From the NCBI GenBank assembly GCA_944383885.1, contig CALWRF010000030.1, positions 1 through 64,000 of the forward strand: a stretch of 64,000 nucleotides of DNA, in the 5' to 3' direction. The notes under the pieces were generated by a model, which was not told the origin of the DNA, did not search any database, and saw only the letters and a program-made list of their open reading frames with translations. Below are positions 27,762 to 37,437 of this stretch, piece after piece; positions within the stretch are counted from its first letter, which is position 1, and each line of letters begins with the position of its first letter. The position numbers and the translations under genes were made by a program. This DNA comes from an uncultured Clostridia bacterium. GTDB taxonomy: Bacteria; Bacillota; Clostridia; Lachnospirales; Anaerotignaceae.

Positions 27762-28511
27762 ATGGATTATAAATTTAAGTGGAACAATACAGTTTCTTAT
27801 TACTCAGTTGACAGCAAAATGAACGCTACTTTAAGCGCTGTTATGGCGTATTTCCAGGAAATAGCTATTATGCACTCCGATGAAGCAGGATACAGCATAG
27901 AAAAGCTTGCAAAACAGGATTTAGGCTGGGTTATTACAAACTATCACATAGTTATAAATAAAATGCCCAAATGCGGTCAGAAGCTCATATTAAAAACGTG
28001 GTCAAGCGCTATTAAGCACTTTCAGGCTGAAAGAAGCTACACGGCAGAAGATGAAAATGGCAATATACTTATAAAGGCGTCTTCAAGATGGGTGCTTATT
28101 GACCTTAAAAAGCGTTCTTTCGTGCCTGTAAACAGCGACATGGAAAAGGCATATAAAACAGGGGCGCCGCCGGCTGTAGAAAATGAAAAGTATAAAATGC
28201 CTAAAGAAAGGCAGATGTTTGTTTCCGAATTTGTTGTTGAAGTTACAAGAAGTCAGACAGACACAAACGGACATGTTAACAATACCCAGTACGCGGCATG
28301 GGCAAGCGATATGGTGCCTGATGAGATATACAACAGATTCAGATGTGTTGATTTTAAAATAGTTTTCCGTAAAGAGAGCGTAAAAGGCGAAAAAATTACA
28401 TTAAAAACGTATATAAACAGTATATCTGAAAATGAAACCGAAACAGTAACTGATTTTATCAATGCTGACGGTAGCGTAATATGCACTGCCTCTTTTGTAT
28501 ACCTCCGGTAA
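27762..28511 (+). CDS. Acyl-ACP thioesterase (FatA/FatB type)
   Basis: It hydrolyses acyl-ACP to free fatty acid and ACP. The 249-residue protein is a double hot-dog enzyme: first domain NNTVSYYSVDSKMNATLSAV with FQEIAIMHSDEAG, second domain carrying the catalytic DTNGHVNNTQYAAW segment with Asn and His. A TTG at 27753 lies too close to the SD AGAAGGG, so ATG 27762 is preferred. Its place after cardiolipin synthase suggests control of acyl-chain supply to lipids. Its 3' end overlaps the convergent YhhN-like gene by 53 bases. Confidence 0.92.
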   Translation: MDYKFKWNNTVSYYSVDSKMNATLSAVMAYFQEIAIMHSDEAGYSIEKLAKQDLGWVITNYHIVINKMPKCGQKLILKTWSSAIKHFQAERSYTAEDENGNILIKASSRWVLIDLKKRSFVPVNSDMEKAYKTGAPPAVENEKYKMPKERQMFVSEFVVEVTRSQTDTNGHVNNTQYAAWASDMVPDEIYNRFRCVDFKIVFRKESVKGEKITLKTYINSISENETETVTDFINADGSVICTASFVYLR

Positions 28512-29055
28512 ATATAAGCATTTGGCTTATGCCGTAAAATATCCAAATAAAAGGGCGTATTGTTTGGGAGGGGCAGATATAGTTTGCAGCTACTAAAATA
28601 TCGCACAGCGCAAAAGGTATAAAAGATATGAAAATTTCGGTTTTTTTAAGCTTATATACAATAAATATATGATAGTAAAATAAACAGGCATATATCAGAT
28701 ATACAGACGGTATGCCTGTTTTATTTACGGCAAAAATCAATAAAAATGCAATGGGCGGCATTAAAGATGCGCTGTTTTTACTGTTACGAAGTATAAAAAC
28801 ATACATTGCGGCGCAGAAAAAAGCTACACCAAGTTCATAATTAAAAGTAAAAAGCAGCATATAATCAGCCGGCAGTATGCAGGCTTCGGCTAAAAAAAGC
28901 AGCGTGTCGCCGTATATAAATGAGTATGCGGCAACACATATTACAAAAAAATATTTTAAACAGTCATTATAAAAACATGGATAAAATATATCCGTAAAAA
29001 CAAATATAACATAAATAATAAAAAGAAAAATTTTAAACTGCCTGTAATTCTTTAT
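28459..29055 (-). CDS. YhhN/TMEM86-like membrane protein without a normal start codon
   Basis: The open frame runs on the minus strand from 29055 (just after an in-frame TGA at 29056-29058) to 28459, about 198 codons, all hydrophobic. Features of the YhhN/lysoplasmalogenase family are visible: GDTLLFLAEA, then LGVAFFCAAMYVFILRN, and at the end ALCDILVAANY with RPFIWIFYGISQ. The only ATG in this stretch is at 28860 and would delete about 65 residues with the family GD motif. Another ATG at 29076 is in frame but meets the TGA after six codons. Either a rare start near 29055 (GGAAGTGG lies upstream) or a recent nonsense mutation is implied. It follows malQ and overlaps the thioesterase gene. Confidence 0.55.
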   Translation of the reverse strand: MKNYRQFKIFLFIIYVIFVFTDIFYPCFYNDCLKYFFVICVAAYSFIYGDTLLFLAEACILPADYMLLFTFNYELGVAFFCAAMYVFILRNSKNSASLMPPIAFLLIFAVNKTGIPSVYLIYACLFYYHIFIVYKLKKTEIFISFIPFALCDILVAANYICPSQTIRPFIWIFYGISQMLIFTGGIQKRQCILRYRQH

Positions 29056-29118
29056 TCAGACCACTTCCCGGCGCATATTTGGGTTTGCGGCTCAAAGGCA
29101 GTTTAATTCATGCTTTTA

Positions 29119-30723
29119 TCAGACAGCTTTTTTATCCGGCATGTTGCGCTTAAATATTCTGTTGAAATATTTAAGAGTAAGGGCATATTCATCGGTTAAA
29201 TCCTCTGCTTTAAAGCGCCATGCCCAGTTGCCGTTTTCCGTACCAGGAGTATTCATTCTTGCATAAGACGGAAGCGAAAGCACATCCTGAAGAGGAAATA
29301 CAGCAGTGTTGGCGCAGGATGAATAGGCAAGGCGTATTAAATCCCAAGCGGGATTGTTTCCGTCAGTATTCATGTAACGTCTTAAATAGTCCCGGCAGAA
29401 TTCCGATGTGTTTTCATACCAGCCTCTTGATGTGTCGTTATCATGGGTGCCGGTGTATACAACACAGTTTTTATCGTAATTGTGAGGCAGATAGCTGTTA
29501 TTTTCGCTGTCATCAAAAGCAAACTGAAGTATTTTCATTCCCGGAAGACCGGTTTTAAGCCTTAGGTCCGCAACCTCATCTGTTATTATGCCCAAATCTT
29601 CAGCAATAAACGGGCAGGAGCCTAATTCTTTTTTTACAGCGTTAAAAAAATCTTCTCCGGGACCTTTAACCCATGAGCCTATTGTGGCGTCAGGCATTCC
29701 AAAAGGTATGGCGTAATAGCTTTCAAAACCGCGGAAATGGTCTATTCGTATTATATCCGTAAGTTTAAGGCAGTTTTTAATCCGGTTTATCCACCATTGA
29801 TAACCGGTTTTTTTGTGCTTGTCCCACGCGTAAAGAGGGTTTCCCCATAACTGACCTGTAGGGCTGAAATAATCCGGCGGCACACCAGCGCACTCTTTGG
29901 GAAAGCCGTTTGAGTCCAGATTAAAAAGCTCTTTGTTTTCCCATACATCGGCGCTGTCCCAAGCCACAAATATAGGTATGTCGCCTATTATTGATATATT
30001 ATACTTATGGGCATAGTGTTTTACGGACTGCCACTGCTTGAAAAATTTATACTGCAAAAATGCATAGAACTCAATTTTATCTTTAAGCATAACAGTATAT
30101 TTTTCCAAAGCGCTTTTGCTGCGGTTTAATATGTCCTTATCCCAAGTTACCCAAACGGCGCCGTAATAATAGTCATTCTGGATATTTTCAGGAAGAAAGC
30201 CGTTTGTAAGGGAACGGAATTTTTTTAAATCATCGCTTTCAAACTCGTTTTTCCTTTTTTCTATGTAATAGTCTTTAATTGCGGCAAAAAGGCAGCAGCC
30301 ATCCAGCCAGAACGCATTATTTTTTTTAAAACGCGCATAATCCTTATTAAGTGCTGATACTTTTGAGAAACGGTTAAATGCTTTTTTAAAAAGCGACATT
30401 TTATATTCTATTACTTTACCGTAATCAACATTATCCTGCGGAAAGTCAGGTATATTTTCAATATCTTTTTGCGTAAGGAGCGAGTCTTTTAAAAGAAGGT
30501 CGGGGCTGATTAAGTAATAATTGCCCGCAAAAGATGAATAGCTTTGATATGGTGAGTTTTTAAAGCCTGTAGGACCAAGAGGAAGCACCTGCCATATTTT
30601 TTGACCGGCATTATGCAAAAAGTCGATAAAATCGTAAGACGCACGGCCGAAATCCCCTATTCCATATCGGCTTGGCAGCGATGTAGGATGAAGAAGTATG
30701 CCGCTTTTTCTTAAATTTTCCAT
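29119..30723 (-). CDS. malQ: 4-alpha-glucanotransferase (amylomaltase)
   Basis: A GH77 enzyme that transfers alpha-1,4-glucan segments between malto-oligosaccharides, in glycogen or maltodextrin use. The 534-residue length is typical. Seen are SGILLHPTSLPSRYGIGDFG, WQVLPLGPTGFKNSPYQSYS, the nucleophile Asp328 in RIDHFRGFE, the acid/base Glu375 in AEDLG and the transition-state aspartate in GTHDNDT. ATG with SD GGAGGAA. No other glycogen or maltose genes lie in the window, so it stands alone except for the YhhN-like gene downstream. Confidence 0.97.
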   Translation of the reverse strand: MENLRKSGILLHPTSLPSRYGIGDFGRASYDFIDFLHNAGQKIWQVLPLGPTGFKNSPYQSYSSFAGNYYLISPDLLLKDSLLTQKDIENIPDFPQDNVDYGKVIEYKMSLFKKAFNRFSKVSALNKDYARFKKNNAFWLDGCCLFAAIKDYYIEKRKNEFESDDLKKFRSLTNGFLPENIQNDYYYGAVWVTWDKDILNRSKSALEKYTVMLKDKIEFYAFLQYKFFKQWQSVKHYAHKYNISIIGDIPIFVAWDSADVWENKELFNLDSNGFPKECAGVPPDYFSPTGQLWGNPLYAWDKHKKTGYQWWINRIKNCLKLTDIIRIDHFRGFESYYAIPFGMPDATIGSWVKGPGEDFFNAVKKELGSCPFIAEDLGIITDEVADLRLKTGLPGMKILQFAFDDSENNSYLPHNYDKNCVVYTGTHDNDTSRGWYENTSEFCRDYLRRYMNTDGNNPAWDLIRLAYSSCANTAVFPLQDVLSLPSYARMNTPGTENGNWAWRFKAEDLTDEYALTLKYFNRIFKRNMPDKKAV

Positions 30724-30846
30724 ATTATTCCTCCGTTTATAGTAAATTAGAACAAGTTCCAGATTAAGTACAGTATATAATGATATATTTTACAAAAAAT
30801 ATTTGTGCAATACAATAATTTTGTAGTTTGGGAGGCTTGGTTTATA

Positions 30847-31206
30847 ATGAAAAAGCTTTATTTAGTATTAGCTCTTTCAGCTCTGAGCGTATCTTTCAGC
30901 GGCTGTTCTTCAGACTCGGCGCAGAACAATCTTTCAAGAGCAATTGACGGCACTGAAAGAGCTGTTGAAAGAGGTGTTGACGATGTTAAAAACGGGGTAT
31001 ATGATACAGTAAACGATGCTGAAAGAGGCTGGGACAACGGCACAATGACAAACGGTTCGCATTCTGAATACTACAGCGACAATTATACAGGTTATGACGA
31101 CTACTATAACGGCGGAATAAGCGGCACAAAATACGGTGACGACAGCGGTTATCAGGGATATTATGACATTAATTACAATAACCGCAATACTGGCGCAGTA
31201 AATTAA
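30847..31206 (+). CDS. Small putative lipoprotein, Tyr/Asn/Gly-rich
   Basis: The frame is open from 30805, but ATG 30847 behind GGGAGG gives a proper lipoprotein signal, MKKLYLVLALSALSVSFSGC, with the lipid cysteine at residue 20. The 119-residue precursor has a short amphipathic part (NLSRAIDGTERAVERGVDDV) and a low-complexity tail rich in Tyr, Asn, Gly and Asp. Clostridia often have such short surface lipoproteins of unknown role. It is a single gene between malQ (divergent) and secA, and a GC hairpin without a T tract lies just after its stop. Confidence 0.8.
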   Translation: MKKLYLVLALSALSVSFSGCSSDSAQNNLSRAIDGTERAVERGVDDVKNGVYDTVNDAERGWDNGTMTNGSHSEYYSDNYTGYDDYYNGGISGTKYGDDSGYQGYYDINYNNRNTGAVN

Positions 31207-31214
31207 AACAATAA

Positions 31215-31235
31215 ATCCGGCATTTATTGCCGGAT
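31215..31235 (+). terminator. GC-rich hairpin after the lipoprotein gene, weak terminator
   Basis: ATCCGGCA (31215-31222) and TGCCGGAT (31228-31235) pair perfectly around a five-base loop, 8 bases after the stop. There is no T tract, so it may act as an mRNA 3' stabiliser rather than an efficient terminator. Confidence 0.5.
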
Positions 31236-31438
31236 ATACATAAACAGCGTATTAATGTGTTTGTATACGGTTTATATACTTATAAATGTGTTTAAAATAG
31301 TTAAAATATTGTAAACAATGCGTTTTTTATTTTAAATTTTATTGCGGCACAGGGTTTTATCTGATAAACTATGTTAATAGTGGTTTAGCATGTTTAAAAA
31401 TTGATACAATTTATATAAATTTTGAGGTGACTTATAAA

Positions 31439-34036
31439 ATGGGATTACTGGAAAAAATATTCGGTAACTACAGCGCAAAGGAGATAAAAAAAATAAATCC
31501 TATAGTTGACAAAATAGAGTCATATAAGGACGAATACGCGGCTCTTTCCGATGAAGCGCTGAGGGCTAAGACTGACGAGTTTAAGGAGCGGTACAAAAAC
31601 GGCGAAAGCCTTGACGATATTCTTCCGGAAGCTTATGCTACAGTCAGGGAGGCTGCTTTCAGGACACTTGGTTACAGGCATTTCAGGGTACAGCTTTTAG
31701 GCGGCGTTGTGCTGCATCAGGGTCGTATTGCGGAGATGAAAACAGGTGAAGGCAAGACGCTTGTGGCAACCCTTCCGTCATATCTTAATGCATTAACAGG
31801 CAGAGGAGTGCATGTTGTAACAGTTAACGATTACCTTGCTAAGCGTGACGCCGAGTGGATGGGGCAGGTTCACAGGTTTTTAGGTCTCAGCGTAGGCGTT
31901 ATACTTAACAGCATGAATAATCTTGAAAGACACATGAATTATGACTGCGACATTACTTACGGCACAAACAATGAGTTTGGTTTTGACTACCTTCGTGACA
32001 ATATGGTTGTAAGGAAAGAAAACATGGTTCAGCGCGGACTTAACTTTGCGCTTATTGATGAGGTTGACTCAGTGCTTATTGACGAGGCAAGGACGCCGCT
32101 TATTATATCAGGCAGCGGCGCTAAAAGCACACAGCTTTATCATGTAGCTGACCAGTTTGTTAAAATGCTCAAAAAAGGTCGTATAGTTAATGAGGAAGAA
32201 GCCCTTAACCCTATACTTAAAGAGGATATAGTGGAAGAAGGCGACTTTGTAGTTGATGAAAAAATGAAAACCGTTACCCTTACGCAGCAGGGTGTAGAAA
32301 GAGCTGAAAAGTTCTTTAAAATAGAAAACCTTACAGACCCTCAAAACATGGAGATACTTCATCATATAAACAACGCTCTTAAAGCCAACTATCAGATGAC
32401 AATAGATAAAGACTATGTTGTTAAAGATGACGAGGTAATGATTGTTGACGAGTTTACAGGCCGTATTATGCCGGGCAGAAGGTATTCCGACGGTCTTCAT
32501 CAGGCTATAGAGGCTAAGGAAAATGTTAAAGTAAACAAAGAAAGCAAAACTCTTGCTACAATCACATTCCAGAATTTCTTTAATAAATACGCTAAAAAAG
32601 CAGGCATGACAGGTACAGCGCAGACGGAAGAAGCTGAGTTCAGGAATATATACAATATGGACGTTGTGCAGATACCTACCAACCTTCCTGTTATAAGAAA
32701 AGACCTTACAGATATAGTTTATAAAACCCAAAGGGCAAAATTTAAAGCAGTTGCCAACGATATAGAGCAGACCCACGCAAAAGGTCAGCCTGTGCTTGTA
32801 GGCACAATTTCAATAGAAAAATCTGAAGAATTAAGCTCCATTCTTAAAAAGAGGGGCATACCGCATCAGGTGCTTAATGCCAAATATCACGAAAAAGAAG
32901 CTGAAATAGTAGCTCTTGCAGGTCAGAAGGGCGCTGTTACAATAGCCACAAACATGGCTGGGCGTGGTACTGATATTAAGCTGGGCGAAGGCGTAAAAGA
33001 GCTTGGCGGTCTTAAAATAATAGGTACTGAGCGCCATGAGTCAAGACGAATTGATAACCAGCTTAGAGGCCGTTCAGGTCGTCAGGGCGACCCAGGCGAG
33101 TCAAGATTTTATATCTCCCTTGAGGATGACCTTATGCGCCTTTTCGGCGGTGAGAAGACTATGAAAATAGTAGAGACTCTTGGTCTTGATGAAGATGACC
33201 CTATTGAAAATTCAATGCTCGGCAAGGCTATTGAAAACGCCCAGAAGAAAGTGGAGGGCAACAACTTTGCAACCCGTAAACATCTTCTTGAGTACGACCA
33301 AGTTATGAATGAGCAGAGAGAAACTATTTACGGCGAAAGAAGAAGAGTGCTCTTTGGCGAAAATCTCCGTGACAGCGTTATTAACATGATTAAAAATGTC
33401 ATAGATTCAGCTGTTGAAAAGAGCGTAGGTTCTTCAACATATCCTGAAGAATGGGATTTAAAATCGCTTAATGAGTATTTGCTGCCTATTATGCCTGTAG
33501 AGCCTGTTAAGCTTTCAGATGAGGATTTAAAATCAATTACAAAAGAAAAGCTTGAGGAAAGGATATTTGAAAACGCAAAAGCTCTTTATGAGGCAAAAGA
33601 GAAAGAAATTAACGCTACTGCCGAAGAAGGCGAAAAAGAAGAACGTATGCGCGAGCTTGAAAGATATATTATGCTCCGCGTTATAGACCAGAAATGGATG
33701 GACCATATAGACGATATGGACCAGATGAGACAGGGCATAGGTCTTCATGCCTACGCGCAGAGGGACCCGCTTATTGAATATAAATACGTAAGTTTTGACA
33801 TGTTTGAGGAGCTTAATATGAATATCCAGATTGAAACTGTAAGAGCGCTTATGCATGTTAGAATAGTTCAAAAGCCTGTAGAGCTGAAAGAAGAAGAAAG
33901 GCAGACATTTACAAACAAAGACGATACGCTTAAAAAAGAGCCTAAAAAGAATGCTGATGCAAAGGTTGGCAGGAACGACCCATGCCCTTGCGGAAGCGGC
34001 AAAAAGTATAAACACTGCTGCGGCAAAAACGCTTAA
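31439..34036 (+). CDS. secA: Preprotein translocase ATPase SecA
   Basis: SecA drives protein export through SecYEG by ATP hydrolysis. A GTG at 31427 is in frame, but it forms part of the SD GAGGTG, so ATG 31439 is the start (865 residues). Seen are the Q motif near [20 protein letters not shown], Walker A MKTGEGKT, Walker [17 protein letters not shown], the PPXD segment, GTDIKLG and [11 protein letters not shown] in NBD2. The C-terminal zinc SEC-C tail, [17 protein letters not shown], binds SecB-like or ribosomal partners. A terminator separates it from prfB, a gene order shared by many Firmicutes. Confidence 0.98.
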   Translation: MGLLEKIFGNYSAKEIKKINPIVDKIESYKDEYAALSDEALRAKTDEFKERYKNGESLDDILPEAYATVREAAFRTLGYRHFRVQLLGGVVLHQGRIAEMKTGEGKTLVATLPSYLNALTGRGVHVVTVNDYLAKRDAEWMGQVHRFLGLSVGVILNSMNNLERHMNYDCDITYGTNNEFGFDYLRDNMVVRKENMVQRGLNFALIDEVDSVLIDEARTPLIISGSGAKSTQLYHVADQFVKMLKKGRIVNEEEALNPILKEDIVEEGDFVVDEKMKTVTLTQQGVERAEKFFKIENLTDPQNMEILHHINNALKANYQMTIDKDYVVKDDEVMIVDEFTGRIMPGRRYSDGLHQAIEAKENVKVNKESKTLATITFQNFFNKYAKKAGMTGTAQTEEAEFRNIYNMDVVQIPTNLPVIRKDLTDIVYKTQRAKFKAVANDIEQTHAKGQPVLVGTISIEKSEELSSILKKRGIPHQVLNAKYHEKEAEIVALAGQKGAVTIATNMAGRGTDIKLGEGVKELGGLKIIGTERHESRRIDNQLRGRSGRQGDPGESRFYISLEDDLMRLFGGEKTMKIVETLGLDEDDPIENSMLGKAIENAQKKVEGNNFATRKHLLEYDQVMNEQRETIYGERRRVLFGENLRDSVINMIKNVIDSAVEKSVGSSTYPEEWDLKSLNEYLLPIMPVEPVKLSDEDLKSITKEKLEERIFENAKALYEAKEKEINATAEEGEKEERMRELERYIMLRVIDQKWMDHIDDMDQMRQGIGLHAYAQRDPLIEYKYVSFDMFEELNMNIQIETVRALMHVRIVQKPVELKEEERQTFTNKDDTLKKEPKKNADAKVGRNDPCPCGSGKKYKHCCGKNA

Positions 34037-34103
34037 TTAAATGCAGTGAATTTATAAAGGCAATTAAAGAAAGTTTTAAAAACTGCGCAGGATATATAAC
34101 TAA

Positions 34104-34136
34104 AAAATCCGCCCGTACAAACGGTCGGATTTTTGC
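34104..34136 (+). terminator. Intrinsic terminator between secA and prfB
   Basis: AAAATCCGCCCGT pairs with ACGGTCGGATTTT (one mismatch) around an ACAA loop and ends in five Ts. Read-through into prfB is likely partial, because no strong promoter is visible between it and the prfB start. Confidence 0.8.
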
Positions 34137-34189
34137 CTGTAACAGTGTTAGAATAATAAAATAATACACAAATAAAGGGAGTTGAAAAA

Positions 34190-35294
34190 ATGTTTGAGCT
34201 TGACCAGATAAGCAATGAGCTTTCGGCTTATAACGAAAAATTAGAGGAAATGGGGAATTTACTTTGACATCGCTAATTCAAAGGAAAAAATAAAAGAACT
34301 TGAGGAATTAGCGGCAGACCCTGACTTTTGGAACGATATGGAAAAGAGCAAAAAAGTGCTTAAACAGACAAGCGCTCTAAAAGCTAAGGTTGAAGGCTAC
34401 GAAAACCTTGTAGGGCAGTATGAGGATATTAATACACTTATAGAAATGGGCAACGAGGAAGAAGACGAGGAGATAGTAGCTGAAGTAAAGGAACTTAAAG
34501 AGGAATTTATATCAAAGTATAACGAACTTAAAATAAGCACGCTTCTTGACGGCGAATACGATAAGGAAAACGCTATTGTTACACTCCATGCAGGAGAAGG
34601 CGGTACAGAGGCGTGCGACTGGGTAAGCATGCTCTTTAGAATGTACACCAGATGGGCAGAGAAAAAAGGATTTGATGTGGAAACACTCGACTATCTTGAA
34701 GGCGATGAGGCAGGCATTAAATCTGTTACTATCCAAGTAACAGGCGAAAACGCCTACGGATACCTTAAAAGTGAAAAAGGCGTTCACAGACTTGTAAGGG
34801 TTTCGCCTTTTGACTCGGCAGGCAGAAGACACACATCTTTTGCTTCATGTGATGTAATGCCTGAAATTGACGATGATGTAACTATAGAAATCAATCCGGA
34901 CGATATAAGGGTAGATACTTATCGCTCCAGCGGCGCCGGCGGACAGCATATCAACAAAACATCTTCTGCTATTCGTATTACTCACTTCCCTACAGGAATT
35001 GTTGTTCAATGCCAGAACGAAAGAAGCCAGCACAGCAACAAGGATACGGCTATGAAAATGCTTAAAGCCAAACTTTTGGAGCTTAAAATAGAAGAGCAAA
35101 TGAAAAAGCTTGCGGAAATCCGCGGTGTCCAGAAGGAAATAGGCTGGGGCAGCCAGATTAGAAGTTATGTATTTATGCCTTATACCCTTGTTAAAGACAA
35201 CCGGACAGGCGAGGAAACAGGTAATGTTCAATCTGTTATGGACGGAAACATTGATAACTTTATAAACGCCTACCTGAGCTGGATACACAGCTGA
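34190..35294 (+). CDS. prfB: Peptide chain release factor 2 (programmed +1 frameshift)
   Basis: RF2 releases peptides at UGA and UAA. Translation starts at ATG 34190 (SD AAAGGGAG), reads 25 codons to CTT 34262-34264, and meets an in-frame TGA at 34265-34267. A +1 shift there continues at GAC 34266 to the stop at 35294, for 367 residues in total. The specificity tripeptide SPF lies in [13 protein letters not shown] and the catalytic GGQ in [12 protein letters not shown]. The shift makes RF2 autoregulatory: low RF2 allows more shifting. Gene order secA-prfB is conserved. The RluA-type gene follows 18 bases later. Confidence 0.97.
34252..34268 (+). promoter_or_regulatory. prfB programmed +1 frameshift site
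   Basis: The slippery CTT TGA C is intact. The internal SD-like GGGG (34252-34255) lies six bases before CTT, whereas the Escherichia coli signal AGGGGG has a three-base gap. The stimulator is thus shorter and displaced by one codon. Confidence 0.9.
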
Positions 35295-35312
35295 TTTTAA
35301 TGAGGTTTTGAA

Positions 35313-36281
35313 ATGAAGGAAATTAAAATAAGCCAAAAAGAGGAAAACCAAAGACTGGATAAATTTCTGCTTAAATACTTTAACAAAGCGCCTAAGTCAT
35401 TTATATATAAAATGCTTAGGAAAAAGCGTATTAAGTTAAACGGCGCTAAAGCCGCAGGCAGTGAAATAATAACAAACGGCGATATTTTAAGTCTGTACCT
35501 TTCAGAAGAAACAATGGATTCTTTTATGGAGGCAAAAGAAGTCAGCAGGGCACAGAGGCATTTCGGCATTGTATATGAAGATGATAATTTGCTTATTGTG
35601 TCAAAACCAGCAGGTCTTTTAACCCACCCGCAAAGCCCTCAGGACAAAGAAACGCTTATAGACCAAATATTATACTACCTTTACGAAAAAGGCGAATACA
35701 GCGCAGATAAAGAGGCTTCTTTTACACCTGCTGTATGCAACAGGCTGGATAGGAACACAGGCGGTATAGTAATAGCCGGCAAAAATTTGCAGGCTGTTCA
35801 GGCAGTTAACAAGGCTATTGCCCAAAAGCGCATACAGAAGTTTTATGTTACAATGGTGCGCGGCGAGTTAAACGAAAGCAAAGAGTTTTACGGTTATCAT
35901 GTAAAAGACGAGAAAACAAATACGGTTAAAGTGCTTAAAAAAGAAACACCGAATGCAAGCGCCATTTACACCAAAGTTAGACCTTTAAAAGTAAAGGACG
36001 GATTTTCACTTTTGGAAGTTGAGCTTATAACAGGCAAAAGCCACCAGATTAGGGCTCATCTTAAAGCAATGGGGTATTCTGTTGTAGGCGACAGGAAATA
36101 CGGCGATGAACGCGTAAATAAAAGGGTAAGGGAAAAATTCGGATTAAACAACCAGTTTTTATACGCCTGCCGTGTGGTATTTAACGAAAAAGACGGTTAT
36201 ATATCATATCTTTACGGAAAGGAATTTTCATCTAAACTGCCAGATAATCTTGAAGTGGTAAAAAGGGCATATTTTGATTAA
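35313..36281 (+). CDS. RluA family pseudouridine synthase (RluC/RluD type)
   Basis: It isomerises uridine to pseudouridine in 23S rRNA or tRNA. The 322-residue protein has an N-terminal S4 RNA-binding domain (RLDKFLLKYF to about residue 65), then the catalytic domain with VYEDDNLLIVSKPAGLLTHP, the catalytic aspartate in NRLDRNTGG and the closing TGKSHQIRAHLKAMGYSVVGD. Length and S4 domain match RluC/RluD, but the target uridine cannot be assigned. SD GAGG. It forms a run with prfB and the nucleotidyltransferase gene. Confidence 0.93.
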   Translation: MKEIKISQKEENQRLDKFLLKYFNKAPKSFIYKMLRKKRIKLNGAKAAGSEIITNGDILSLYLSEETMDSFMEAKEVSRAQRHFGIVYEDDNLLIVSKPAGLLTHPQSPQDKETLIDQILYYLYEKGEYSADKEASFTPAVCNRLDRNTGGIVIAGKNLQAVQAVNKAIAQKRIQKFYVTMVRGELNESKEFYGYHVKDEKTNTVKVLKKETPNASAIYTKVRPLKVKDGFSLLEVELITGKSHQIRAHLKAMGYSVVGDRKYGDERVNKRVREKFGLNNQFLYACRVVFNEKDGYISYLYGKEFSSKLPDNLEVVKRAYFD

Positions 36282-36300
36282 TAAAAAGTGAGGAATACAA

Positions 36301-37035
36301 ATGAAAGCTATAATACTTGTAGCAGGATACGCCACAAGGCTTTATCCATTAACACTTAATACACCAAAGGCGCTTTTGCCTATAAACGGCAAGGCTATTG
36401 TTGATTATATTGTTGACCAGATACAGACAATAGATGCCATAGATGAGATATATGTTATTACTAACCATAAATTCGCGGACCAGTTTGATTCATGGGCAGA
36501 TACACATACAAGCAAAAAGCCTTTGACAATAATAGACGACGGCACTGTTTCTGAAGAAACAAGGCGCGGAGCTATAGGGGATATATTATATATAATAGAG
36601 CGCGAAAAAATTGATGATGACGTTATGATAATAGCCGGCGACAATTATTTTACATACAGCCTTGAGGATTATTATAACTTCTTTGTAGAAAAGGACAGCG
36701 ACTGTGTATGTGTTAAGGCTTTTGACAACAAGGAAATGCTTAAACAGTTTGGTATTGCCCTTTTGGACGATGAGTCGAAGGTTATTGATATTGAAGAAAA
36801 ACCGGAAAACCCTAAATCAAACAATGTAGTTTATGCCACATATATTTATAAAAAAGAGACGGTGCCTCTTTTTAAAAAATATATTGATGAAGGCAATAAA
36901 CCTGATGCTCCGGGCAACTTTGTTGTATGGCTCCATACAAGAAAGCCTGTTTATGCCTATAAGTTTAATGAGGAATGTTATGATATAGGCACGCCTGAGA
37001 GCTATAAGTTTGTATGCGGTTTATTTAAAAAATAA
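36301..37035 (+). CDS. Sugar-phosphate nucleotidyltransferase (NTP_transferase family)
   Basis: The 244-residue protein begins with the signature AIILVAGYATRLYPLTLNTP KAL (G-x-x-TR-x-P with the catalytic lysine), followed by the metal-binding aspartate in MIIAGDNYF and the IEEKP sugar-site motif. Such enzymes couple a sugar 1-phosphate to an NTP, for example glucose-1-phosphate with dTTP. The substrate is uncertain because no sugar-modifying genes are near. The catalytic domain is present without the C-terminal beta helix. SD GTGAGGA. It ends at a large bidirectional terminator. Confidence 0.9.
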   Translation: MKAIILVAGYATRLYPLTLNTPKALLPINGKAIVDYIVDQIQTIDAIDEIYVITNHKFADQFDSWADTHTSKKPLTIIDDGTVSEETRRGAIGDILYIIEREKIDDDVMIIAGDNYFTYSLEDYYNFFVEKDSDCVCVKAFDNKEMLKQFGIALLDDESKVIDIEEKPENPKSNNVVYATYIYKKETVPLFKKYIDEGNKPDAPGNFVVWLHTRKPVYAYKFNEECYDIGTPESYKFVCGLFKK

Positions 37036-37042
37036 TTATCTG

Positions 37043-37093
37043 ATATTTGAACAATAAAAAAAGCCCTTTGGGCTTTTTTTATTGTTCAAATAT
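37043..37093. terminator. Bidirectional terminator, 24-bp perfect inverted repeat
   Basis: Arms 37043-37066 and 37070-37093 are perfectly complementary over 24 bases with a TTT loop, including the GGGC/GCCC core and A7/T7 tracts. It serves both the plus-strand nucleotidyltransferase gene and the minus-strand DUF1294 gene. Confidence 0.97.
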
Positions 37094-37097
37094 TTTA

Positions 37098-37436
37098 TTA
37101 ATTACTGTAAAAAAAATCGTTTTGGCTTTCAGGCATGAATAAAAACACAGACTCATTTTTGTATATAAATGTATTTAACAGAAATGCAACAAGAGCCAAA
37201 TGCAGTATTAAAGAGAGCGCAAATATTATTTTAAAGCTCCATTTACGGTTTTTGTGATGAAAAAGATACATTGCGGCAAAACCGCCTATTGCGCCGCCTA
37301 ATAAAGAAAGGATAAAAAGAGTTGACTCAGGTATACGCCACAAACCCTTAACTGCTTTAGCCTTATCAATTGCCATAGCCAGAAACAATATAACATTAAT
37401 GGCTATATAGTAGGTTAAAATAATTTTTACAAGCAT
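37098..37436 (-). CDS. DUF1294 family membrane protein
   Basis: A 112-residue protein with about four membrane helices. The family signature is clear: the early DKAKAVKGLWRIPESTLFILSLLGG followed by FHHKNRKWSFK. DUF1294 proteins are small membrane proteins of unknown role, sometimes fused to cold-shock domains; here the domain stands alone. The ATG lies one base after the mgsA stop, so the two are translationally coupled. It is the last gene of the shape/division transcript. Confidence 0.9.
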   Translation of the reverse strand: MLVKIILTYYIAINVILFLAMAIDKAKAVKGLWRIPESTLFILSLLGGAIGGFAAMYLFHHKNRKWSFKIIFALSLILHLALVAFLLNTFIYKNESVFLFMPESQNDFFYSN

Positions 37437-37437
37437 T

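Noticed and set aside
29056-29058. Selenocysteine or recoded TGA in the YhhN-like gene
   Set aside because: No SECIS-like hairpin recognised, the family has no known selenoproteins, and TGA is used as a normal stop in tmk and holB.
32108-32776. 222-codon minus-strand open frame inside secA
   Set aside because: It lies wholly within secA, lacks an SD and reflects the codon bias of secA.
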